A DNA stretch of 64,000 nucleotides, taken from contig JARRJC010000013.1 in the NCBI GenBank assembly GCA_037379885.1, forward strand, positions 22,268 through 86,267. The letters run 5' to 3'. The stretch is from Limibacillus sp. Lineage in GTDB: Bacteria > Pseudomonadota > Alphaproteobacteria > Kiloniellales > CECT-8803. A model generated the notes under the pieces. The model made no database searches. It was not told the origin of the DNA and saw only the letters and a list, made by a program, of their open reading frames with translations. The position numbers were made by a program, and so were the translations under genes. This document shows, piece after piece, positions 55,287 to 64,000 of this stretch; positions within the stretch are counted from its first letter, which is position 1, and each line of letters starts with the position of its first letter.

Positions 55287-56028
55287 CCGAATTCTCGCAA
55301 TCGTCCCCTAATCGTTTGGGCAATATAACAGAATCGCGACTCCACAACCAAGAAATACTGTCAGGAGTCGCTTTCCCGCCCATTGGCTGGATTCGCCCCT
55401 TCCCCTTGGTTAGCAACCTATCCTAGGGGAAAATTGCCACGCGTACGGAATAACATGTCTGGCGTGCATTTTTTTGCATTGAGCCGAGGGGCTTACTCAG
55501 CGTATTGTACGCCTGTCTTCCGAAGTGTGCGCGCCTTCCCGGCGCCGCAGCGAAAAAGATTTGTCGTTGAAGGGTTTGGACCTGACCGGGTCCCCTCCGA
55601 ATAGACGGATCGAAGCGGCGGGGAAAAGCGGTCGCACTGCACATCGGGTCCGAGTCCGGACGCGGGAGCCTTCCTGAGGGTCATCGTCGTAACGAAGGTG
55701 ATCTGCAAACAGGATCAAAAGGAGCTCCGCGCCTCGCGGGCCGGTGTCGGCAAGCCAGTTTGGGTTTGGCGGCGTTGCCTTCGACAAGTCGTGGTTTCGA
55801 CGAGATCGGAGATCGCCGCTTCCAATATCGCAAGGGACAGGTCGCCCGCCACAAAGGGCCGCCGACTCCCTAGAGAGCCAAGGAACGAGTAGAGAGGAAG
55901 GAGACCGGCAATGGATCGAAATCTCAACACCTCTCAGCCGTTTCGGGTTTCTCCCATCATGACAACGCGCGCGCCGCGGCTTGGTCCGAGGACCGGCTCG
56001 ATCCGGCGCGTCGAGGAGAATTCGCCTA
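55287..56028. other. Long intergenic region between amiC and rne (divergent starts)
   Basis: 742 bases without a recognised gene. On the minus strand near the amiC start TTGGTT-N18-TATATT (complement of 55322-55351) could be the amiC promoter. On the plus strand TTGAGC-N18-TATTGT (55479-55508) could be an rne promoter, which would leave a leader of over 500 bases. Several short palindromes (GTCCG-AGTC-CGGAC near 55648; GGACC/GGTCC near 55580) and an AT-rich tract lie inside. A short ORF with a good ribosome site starts at 55911. rne transcripts of other bacteria have long, structured, self-regulating leaders, so the same is plausible here. Confidence 0.5.
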
Positions 56029-56114
56029 ATGGCAAAACGTATGTTGATCGATGCCACCCACCCGGAAGAAACACGGGTGGTGGTACTCTCAGGCCAGCGT
56101 CTCGAAGAGTTTGA
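55911..56114 (+). CDS. Possible upstream ORF overlapping the rne start
   Basis: A 67-codon frame beginning MDRNLNTSQPFRVSPIMTT, with GAAGGAG 8 bases before its ATG, stronger than that of rne. It overlaps the rne start by 86 bases in another frame. No family is recognised and the end is rne antiphase sequence, so it may be a regulatory leader ORF or chance. Confidence 0.3.
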   Translation: MDRNLNTSQPFRVSPIMTTRAPRLGPRTGSIRRVEENSPNGKTYVDRCHPPGRNTGGGTLRPASRRV

Positions 56115-58736
56115 TATCGAGGCGGCGTCTCGCAAGCCGCTGAAGGGAAACATCTATCTGGCGAAAGTAACGAGGGTCGAACCCTCGCTTCAGGCCGCCT
56201 TTGTGGACTATGGCGGAAACCGCCATGGCTTCCTGCCCTTCAGTGAAATCCATCCCGACTACTACCGCATCCCGATCGCCGACCGCGAAGCGCTGATCGC
56301 CGAGGAGAGCAAGCGCGCCAACGGCGCCGGCGATCCCGACGACGCGCCCGAGGCCGCCGAGGCGAGCGCCGAGGATGCCGCGGAGGAGCCCGCCGAGGGC
56401 GACGCGAACGGTGACGGCGATGGCGACAACAACGCCGAGATCGAGCAGGTAGAGGTCGAATCGAGTGTCGACACCCTCGACGGCGATGAGGCCGAGGACG
56501 CCGCGCGCCGCCGCTCCGCCCTGCTGCGCCGGTACAAGATCCAGGAGGTCATCAAGCGCCGTCAGGTGATCCTGGTCCAGGTGACCAAGGAGGAGCGCGG
56601 CAACAAGGGAGCTGCGCTCACCACCTATCTGTCGCTGGCCGGGCGCTACTGCGTGCTCATGCCCAACACGCCGCGCGGCGGCGGCATCAGCCGCAAGATC
56701 GCCAGCGCCCAGGACCGCAAGCGCCTGAAGTCGGTGCTGGCCGACCTGGACATTCCCGATGGATCGCCGTCATCGTGCGCACCGCGGGCAGCCAGCGGAC
56801 CAAGGCGGAGATCAAGCGCGACTACGAGTACCTCATGCGCCTTTGGAGTGAGATCCGCGAGAACACCTTGCAATCGACGGCGCCCAGCCTGATCCACGAG
56901 GAAGGCGACCTGATCAAGCGCTCGCTGCGCGACCTTTATGCGCGGGACATGGACGAGATCCTGGTCGAAGGCGACGAGTCCTATAAGTCCGCCAAAAACT
57001 TCATGAAGCAGCTGACCCCGAGCCACGCGCGCAAGGTCAAGCAGTACAAGGACGAGCGCATCCCCCTCTTCCACCGCTTCCAGGTGGAAAACCAGTTGGA
57101 CGCCATCCACACGCCCGTCGTGCATATGAAGTCGGGCGGCTACATCGTGCTGAACCAGACCGAGGCGCTGGTCGCCATCGACGTCAACTCGGGCCGGGCC
57201 ACGAAGGAACGGCACATCGAGGAGACGGCGCTGAAGACCAACCTGGAGGCCGCCGACGAGGTGGCGCGCCAGCTGCGCCTGCGCGATCTGGCCGGTCTGG
57301 TCGTGGTCGACTTCATCGACATGGACGAATCGCGCCACAACCGCGAGGTGGAGCGCCGCTTCAAGGAGGCCATGAAGGCCGATCGCGCGCGCATTCAGCT
57401 CGGCCGCATCTCGCCCTTCGGCCTGCTGGAGATGTCCCGCCAGCGCCTGCGTCCCTCCCTGGTCGAGACCTCGACCGAGATCTGCACGCACTGCGGCGGG
57501 ACGGGCCGGGTCCGCTCCATCGAGTCCACGGCGCTTTCCATGCTGCGGCTGCTCGAAGAAGAAGGCATCAAGCGCGGTGCTGGCCGGATCGTGCTCACCG
57601 TTCCGACCGAAGTTGCGCTTTTCGTGCTCAACAACAAGCGCGACCATCTGGCCGCGATCGAGCAGCGCCACGGTATCCATGCCCTTCTACAGGCTGACGA
57701 GCGCCTGACGGCCCCCGACTACCGCCTGCAGCGCCACGAACTGGCCGAAGGCGAGGAAGGCCTGCCGCCCGCCGAACTCACCGCCTACGAGAGCGTTGAC
57801 GAGGATGACGAGGTCGAGGAGCGCCGCGCTGGCAGTGGTGCTGGCGCTGGCGGTGAGGAGCGTGAGGAAGGCGGACGCCGCCGCTCGCGCCGTGGCGGCC
57901 GCAACCGCCGCCGGGGCGGTGACCGTGATGAACGGCCCCGCGACGAACGCCCTCAACAGGAAGCCGCCGCCGAGAGCGACGAGGAATCCAGCGAAGAGGA
58001 GAGCTCTTCCGACGAGCGCCAGAGCGCCCAGGCCGGAGACGACGAGCAGCAGGAGCGCAGCGGCCGCAAGCGCCGCCGCCGGGGCAAGAGGGGCGGACGC
58101 CGCCGCTCGCGTCGCCGGGACGAGAACGAGCAGCAGGCTTCCGATTCCCAGGATGGCGCGTCCCAGGATGGCGAGTCCCAGCAGGACGAGAACCAGCAGG
58201 ACGAGAACCGTCAGGAGGCAAGCTCCGGCGAGAATCAAGCTGAAGAACAGCAGGGTCAGGATGCTGCCGCTCAGACCGCCGATGAGGCTAAGGACGCACA
58301 AGCGGCCGAGAAGCCCAAGCGTAGCCGTGGCGGGCGCGGCAGGGGCAAGAAAGCTGCTGCCGAAGAGGCCGCTGCCGAGGCGACCGCCGAGGCCCCTGAG
58401 CCTGCCGAGGGCTCTGCCGAAACAACTGAAGAGGAGACGCCGGCGGCTGAAGAGAAGCCCAAGCGCAGCCGCTCCCGCTCCAAGAAGAAGGCCGAGCCCA
58501 AGGAGAGCAAGGCCGGCGGAAACGGCAAGGGTCCCGAAACCGAGGCTCAGGCCGAAGCGGAGCCTCAAGCTCCCGCCGAACCCCAGCCCGAATCCCAGGC
58601 CCAACCCGAGGAAAAGCCGGCCTCCGCAGCCAGCGAGGACGAAGAGGCTGAGGCGCCCGGCGTCGTGATCGACGTCGACAGCGCCAAGGAATCAAAGCCG
58701 AAGAAAACCGGCTGGTGGAGCAAGATGGGGATCTAG
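56029..58736 (+). CDS. rne: Ribonuclease E (Rne/Rng family), interrupted by one-base frameshift
   Basis: The product would be about 902 residues. The first frame gives the S1 domain (AKVTRVEPSLQAAFVDYGGNRHGF), split by an acidic Ala/Glu insertion as in alphaproteobacteria, then LAGRYCVLMPNTPRGGGISRK. After DLDIPDG at 56762 the frame shifts. The second frame continues IAVIVRTAGSQRTKAEIKRD and on to the catalytic ALVAIDVNSGRATKERH, the Zn-link CTHCGGTGR and a long scaffold tail. That tail, from about residue 590, alternates Arg-rich and acidic blocks and Gln/Asp repeats and is likely disordered. Adding one base at 56762/56763 restores the whole protein. Since RNase E is normally essential, a sequence error is the first suspicion. 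GAGGAG precedes ATG 56029. Confidence 0.9.
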
Positions 58737-59365
58737 TCCCCGGCGCGCCAGGCTGCGTTCAGCGCGGCAAAGGCCCCGGCGGGGTCCTCGGCGCGCATGA
58801 TACTTCCCATGACGGCAAGGCCTGCCGCCCCCATCCGGCGGCAGGCCTTTGCTTCTTCGGCCCCCTCGATGCCGCCCAGCGCGAGGACGGGCAGAGGCGC
58901 GTCAGCCAGCCAAGCCGCCGCCCCTTCGCGATCGAGCGGCGGGTAATCGGGCTTGCTTGCCGTCTGGAACAAGGGGCTGAGTGTGGCGTAGTCCGCCCCC
59001 TCCTCCGCCGCCCGGCGCAGCGCCGTTCCATCGTGGCAGGAGATACCGATCCGCGCGTTTTCGCCTAGTCGGCGCCGCGCAGAAGCGATATCGCCTCCCG
59101 CCGGAAGGTGCAGCGAGGTCAGACCCAACTGAGAGACCAGGACCGCATCCGCCGCGTGGATGGACAGAGAGGCTGGCTGCCCCTCGAAGAGCGGCTGGAT
59201 TTCCTGCGCCAGCTGGCGCAGTTCACTTTCCGGCAGGTCCTTCTCGCGGAGAGAGAACCAGCGGCAACCAACCTCCAGCAGCGCAGTGACGATTTCCGGC
59301 AGGGAGCCGCGCGCCTGTTTGCGGTCGCTGATGACCATCAGCGGCGGCTCGGGAAGCGCCCTCAC
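58733..59365 (-). CDS. thiE: Thiamine phosphate synthase
   Basis: A 210-residue TIM barrel that joins the pyrimidine and thiazole phosphates. Motifs: VISDRK near the start, SLREKDLPESELRQLA, SLHLPAGGDIA, ISCHD, YATLSPLFQTASKPD and VLALGGI. The start is GTG at 59365, because thiG stops at 59367; a Met nine residues on is an alternative. Its TAG and the rne TAG share one palindromic CTAG at 58733-58736. Confidence 0.92.
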   Translation of the reverse strand: MRALPEPPLMVISDRKQARGSLPEIVTALLEVGCRWFSLREKDLPESELRQLAQEIQPLFEGQPASLSIHAADAVLVSQLGLTSLHLPAGGDIASARRRLGENARIGISCHDGTALRRAAEEGADYATLSPLFQTASKPDYPPLDREGAAAWLADAPLPVLALGGIEGAEEAKACRRMGAAGLAVMGSIMRAEDPAGAFAALNAAWRAGD

Positions 59366-59366
59366 C

Positions 59367-61563
<2,197 letters not shown>

Positions 61564-61569
61564 CACGGC

Positions 61570-61662
61570 TCCCTACGCTGGTTCTAGCCAGATCAGGTTC
61601 ATGGGTCTTATCTCAGCCGCGCCGTCGCTCTCATGAGAATGCGGGGCGGCACCCCAGCCTTT
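61570..61662 (-). promoter_or_regulatory. TPP (THI-box) riboswitch
   Basis: Read on the minus strand it has the conserved thi-box elements: GGGGTGCC, GGCTGAGATAAGACCC, ATGAACCTGATCTGG and CCAGCGTAGGGA, in order. It ends 7 bases before the thiO start, so TPP binding likely blocks ribosome access. This explains coordinate control of the thi operon by thiamine pyrophosphate. An 8-bp hairpin of unknown role lies outside it at 61683-61704. Confidence 0.96.
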
Positions 61663-61801
61663 CGATGACATAGATGTGACCTCCCTTGCGCTGCTTCGCA
61701 AGGGTAAAGCGCGTATCGGAGATGGAACTCCGCCCTTCAGGCCCCTAGATTAGAAGCAAGAGAGATAAAGCTGTCCCTTTGAGCAAGGAAGGACACCGAT
61801 C

Positions 61802-62272
61802 ATGGAAACCGCAACCTTCGCCGCCGGATGTTTTTGGGGAGTGGAAGAGGCCTTCCGCACCCTGCCTGGCGTCAAGCAGACCCGCGTCGGCTATACCGGC
61901 GGCACGGTCGAGAACCCCTTCTACGAGATGGTCTGCGGCGGACGCACCGGCCATGCCGAGGCTTTGGAGATCGTCTTCGATCCCGAGGTGGTCAGCTTTC
62001 AGGAGTTGCTGGACCGCTTCTTCACGATCCACGACCCGACGCAGATGAACCGCCAGGGACCGGACATCGGCACGCAGTACCGCAGCGCGGTCTTCTACCA
62101 CTCGCCCGAGCAGGAGAAGGCGGTGCGCGAGACCATCGAGCGCCTGCCCGAAGAGCGCGCCTACACCCAGCCGATCGCGACACAGGTGGTCCCCGCCGTG
62201 ACCTTCTATCCGGCCGAGGAGTATCATCAGCAATATTTCGCCAAGCGCGGCCTGGTAGGCTGTCACGTCTGA
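61802..62272 (+). CDS. msrA: Peptide methionine (S)-S-oxide reductase MsrA
   Basis: A 156-residue repair enzyme reducing S-methionine sulfoxide. The active-site signature is TFAAGCFWGVEEAF (Cys10). VGYTGG, HAEALEIVFDPE and YHQQYFAKRG follow. Resolving Cys is probably in the C-terminal GCHV. AAGGAAGG lies 11 bases before ATG 61802. Confidence 0.96.
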   Translation: METATFAAGCFWGVEEAFRTLPGVKQTRVGYTGGTVENPFYEMVCGGRTGHAEALEIVFDPEVVSFQELLDRFFTIHDPTQMNRQGPDIGTQYRSAVFYHSPEQEKAVRETIERLPEERAYTQPIATQVVPAVTFYPAEEYHQQYFAKRGLVGCHV

Positions 62273-62337
62273 GCAGTTCCGACCGAGCAATCCTGACGCC
62301 GGACAGGGATTCAAGCGAACTTAAAGAAGGAAAGCGG

Positions 62338-62964
62338 ATGACCATCCAGCTCTATACCTGGGGCACGCCCAACGGCCGGAAGATCTCGATCATGCTTGAG
62401 GAGGTCGGGCTCGCCTATGACGCCCACTCCGTCGACATCTCCAAGGACGAGCAGTTCGAGCCCGAGTTCTTGAAGATCAGCCCGAACAACAAGATCCCGG
62501 CCATCGTGGACCCGGAAGGGCCCGGCGGAAAGCCGCTCTCGCTGTTCGAGTCCGGCGCGATCCTGATCTATCTGGCGGAGAAGACCGGCCAACTGATGCC
62601 GCAGGAGCCACGGGCGAAGTATGAGTGCCTGCAATGGCTGATGTGGCAGATGGGCGGCTTCGGCCCCATGCTGGGTCAGGCGCACCACTTCTTGCGCAAG
62701 CCCAAGGAAGACGTCCCCTACGCCAAGGACCGCTACCGCAACGAGGCCAAGCGCCTCTATGGCGTGCTCGACAGGCTTCTTTCGGAGCGCGAGCACATGG
62801 CCGGCGACTACTCGATCGCCGATGTCGCGACCTATCCCTGGGCCGCCCGCCACACTTGGCACGAGGTCGAACTGGCGGATTTCCCGAACGTGAAGCGCTG
62901 GTTCGACATGCTTTCCGAACGCCCCGCCGTACAGCGTGGAATGAAGGTGCCCTTCCGTAACTGA
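62338..62964 (+). CDS. Glutathione S-transferase, nu class (YfcG/YghU-like)
   Basis: A 208-residue GST. N-terminal thioredoxin fold begins QLYTWGTPNGRKISIMLEE; the Thr-Pro-Asn replaces the classical catalytic Tyr/Ser, as in YfcG, whose disulfide-bond reductase activity is known. NNKIPAIVDPEGPGG (cis-Pro) and FESGAILIYLAEK follow, then the all-helical C-domain. It is 65 bases after msrA, in the same direction; both protect against oxidative damage. Confidence 0.92.
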   Translation: MTIQLYTWGTPNGRKISIMLEEVGLAYDAHSVDISKDEQFEPEFLKISPNNKIPAIVDPEGPGGKPLSLFESGAILIYLAEKTGQLMPQEPRAKYECLQWLMWQMGGFGPMLGQAHHFLRKPKEDVPYAKDRYRNEAKRLYGVLDRLLSEREHMAGDYSIADVATYPWAARHTWHEVELADFPNVKRWFDMLSERPAVQRGMKVPFRN

Positions 62965-63000
62965 CCGGCCCCAGGAACTACCCGGCGAACCTCCCGGCAG

Positions 63001-63026
63001 GCCATTCCGGGCCAACCCCGAATGGC
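63001..63026 (+). terminator. Candidate terminator after the GST gene
   Basis: Hairpin GCCATTC-C-GGG-CCAA-CCC-C-GAATGGC (one C-C mismatch), 37 bases after the stop. No T-run follows, so it might be a Rho-dependent pause or unrelated to termination. Confidence 0.4.
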
Positions 63027-63029
63027 TCG

Positions 63030-63058
63030 TTGACAAGGTACCGAGCGACCACTAGAAC
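63030..63058 (+). promoter_or_regulatory. tRNA-Ser promoter
   Basis: Perfect TTGACA (63030-63035), 17-base spacer and TAGAAC (63053-63058), about 43 bases before the tRNA 5' end. A strong sigma-70 element as is usual for tRNA genes. Confidence 0.7.
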
Positions 63059-63100
63059 CCAAAGCCGCAAACAGCGTGATAACTAAAGCCCCAAGCGTGC

Positions 63101-63190
63101 GGAGGGGTGGCCGAGTGGCTGAAGGCGCTGGTTTGCTAAACCAGTAAGCGGGAAACTGCTTCGAGGGTTCGAATCCCTTCCCCTCCGCCA
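63101..63190 (+). tRNA. tRNA-Ser (anticodon GCU)
   Basis: A 90-base class II tRNA. Acceptor stem GGAGGGG pairs with CCCCTCC, then discriminator G and encoded CCA. The anticodon stem-loop is CTGGT-TTGCTAA-ACCAG, with GCT reading AGC/AGT serine codons. A long variable arm (TAAGCGGGAAACTGCTTC) and a T-loop GGTTCGAATCC are present. Confidence 0.98.
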
Positions 63191-63397
63191 TTCTTTCCAC
63201 CGAAACTCTCCTGCCGGTTTGCCGTCCTAGAAGTCGCCGGCATTTCAGGCGCTTAACCCGCAAGTGGCAGATATTCGCCATACTATGGATAGGCGTTTCG
63301 AGGCCGAATCCGGGCGTGATTCGCCGCATATCTCTGCGCGGACAAATCGAGTGCCAGTTTGCTTTTCAGGAGGGTGCGCGTGGTGGGCGCTTTGGGC

Positions 63398-64000
63398 CTA
63401 ATGCGGCTCGTAGCCTAAGAGCTTGCGTTGCTCTTGCCAGTCGATGGGCAGACGTTTGAGGAGATCTTTCTTCAACAAGTCGGGCCGCCTTCTCCCGGAG
63501 AGGATCTCCTCGACGCCGCCTTCTCCCGGAGAGGATCTCCTCGACAATGTCAGGCGCCAGAGATGCCAGATGGATGATATATCCGACATAGCGTCGGGAG
63601 AGACCTTCTGTCTCTGCAATATCCTCGAGACTGGTTACCTCCCCCGCGGTCAGGAGCTCCCGCCAGTGCTGTGCGCGGGCGATCGCTGTGATCAGACCAG
63701 CATCCGGAGACGCTGATCTGATCGGCTGCTTCGGTCTAAGGATAAGAATCTCGTTTCCCCGCTCCTTGATCTCGATAGGCTCTTCCAGGGTGATGGGATC
63801 TTCGATCCAATCTTTCAGAAGCGCTCCGGGAAAGATCCCTCTCAGGTAGCCGGATAACGCCTCGCAGTGCAGGCGTATCTCGAGCTGGCTCCCGATCAGG
63901 GTTACTCTGGCTATGAATTGCCGGAGCTGAGCCTGGCGCTCGCATTCCGCCAACTTGTCTAGCGCGTGGACGGTTTCTTCTGCTGCTCGTCGATAGACCT
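63398..64000 (-). pseudogene. Serine recombinase gene, 3' part, disrupted by a 31-bp tandem duplication (cut by window edge)
   Basis: The minus-strand frame from the right edge (VYRRAAEETVHALDKLAEC) carries the C-terminal domain of large serine recombinases: coiled zinc-ribbon-side helices, and LITAIARAQHWRELLTAGEV with SLEDIAETEGLSRRYVGYII, a helix-turn-helix-like motif common at the C-terminus. After APDIVEEILSGRR the frame runs into a second copy of 31 bases and shifts, ending at 63366. With one copy removed it would continue PDLLKKDLLKRLPIDWQEQRKLLGYEPH, the expected end of such proteins. The N-terminal catalytic domain lies outside the window. The 3' end points toward the tRNA-Ser gene, so it may mark an integrated element. 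Confidence 0.7.
63484..63545. repeat. Perfect 31-bp tandem duplication
   Basis: Copy 1 is 63484-63514 and copy 2 is 63515-63545, identical and adjacent. The unit contains the inverted repeat GGAGA-GGA-TCTCC. 31 is not a multiple of three, so the copy number sets the reading frame of the recombinase C-terminus. Confidence 0.95.

Noticed and set aside
58141..58212. Short repeats in rne as a CRISPR array
   Set aside because: Units of 12-13 bases lack spacers and lie within a coding tail; they are coding microrepeats. No CRISPR array or cas gene was seen anywhere.
61683..61704. 8-bp hairpin CCCTTGCG/CGCAAGGG as a terminator or part of the riboswitch
   Set aside because: No T-run follows on either strand and it lies outside the conserved aptamer; left unassigned.
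62832..63329. Minus-strand ORF of 165 codons over the tRNA region, with GKGFEPSKQFPAYWF
   Set aside because: That peptide is the well-known antisense translation of tRNA-Ser and appears as a false protein in many genomes.

Overview
The window is GC-rich chromosomal DNA from an alphaproteobacterium, most likely of the Rhodospirillales in the broad sense (Kiloniella/Rhodovibrio-like); the family assignment is inference. Supporting signs are the rpoZ-rsh-DUF2062-pdxJ-acpS-lepB-rnc-era-recO gene order, a MipZ division ATPase, a bactofilin, HspQ, a phasin, the imuA-imuB-dnaE2 mutasome, and a LexA box of the alphaproteobacterial GTTC-N7-GTTC type. Almost everything is vertically inherited housekeeping DNA. 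Only the last 800 bases or so, downstream of a tRNA-Ser gene, look accessory.

Layout. 1-3.4 kb: clpS-clpA (clpA is cut by the window edge), a phasin gene with a well-formed regulated promoter, and a secreted D,D-carboxypeptidase with a SPOR domain. 3.4-7.5 kb: a GNAT enzyme, then galU-ugd-manB for sugar-nucleotide and envelope polysaccharide precursors. 7.6-11 kb: mipZ, a VWA protein, a membrane-anchored J-domain protein and a ProC-like reductase. 11-15 kb: HCCA-isomerase-like protein, iron alcohol dehydrogenase, leucine-type dehydrogenase and MarC. 14.9-22.9 kb: the recO to rpoZ core cluster on the minus strand. 23-31 kb: folK, a broken NYN-domain gene, a family-5 uracil-DNA glycosylase, smpB, dapA, a lytic transglycosylase, a haloacid dehalogenase, a hydrolase and a PLP dehydratase. 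31-34 kb: bactofilin plus M23 peptidase. 34-39.5 kb: LexA-controlled imuA-imuB-dnaE2. 39.5-50 kb: an AsmA-like giant, glnE, bcp, a cyclase-hydrolase fusion, a DMT transporter and a DUF455 protein. 49.8-58.7 kb: prfB (with programmed frameshift), hspQ, mrcA and amiC, opposed by rne. 58.7-61.7 kb: a TPP-riboswitch thiO-S-G-E operon. 61.8-63 kb: msrA and a glutathione transferase. 63.1-64 kb: tRNA-Ser(GCU) and the 3' end of a serine recombinase gene.

Themes. Several genes serve cell-wall growth and division: dacF-type carboxypeptidase, slt, M23 peptidase with bactofilin, mrcA, amiC and mipZ. Another set serves RNA and translation quality control: rnc, era, rne, smpB, prfB, clpS/clpA and the stringent-response enzyme with omega.

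The most notable observations are three reading-frame disruptions: a deletion of about 59 bases in the NYN gene, a one-base loss in rne, and a perfect 31-bp tandem duplication in the recombinase gene. Others are the phasin promoter framed by two copies of one palindromic operator, the conserved prfB frameshift site, the LexA box, the TPP riboswitch, and a 742-base rne leader with a possible upstream ORF. I did not find a convincing, wholly undescribed multi-gene system. The mipZ-VWA-J-domain trio and the cyclase-hydrolase fusion are the least understood elements.
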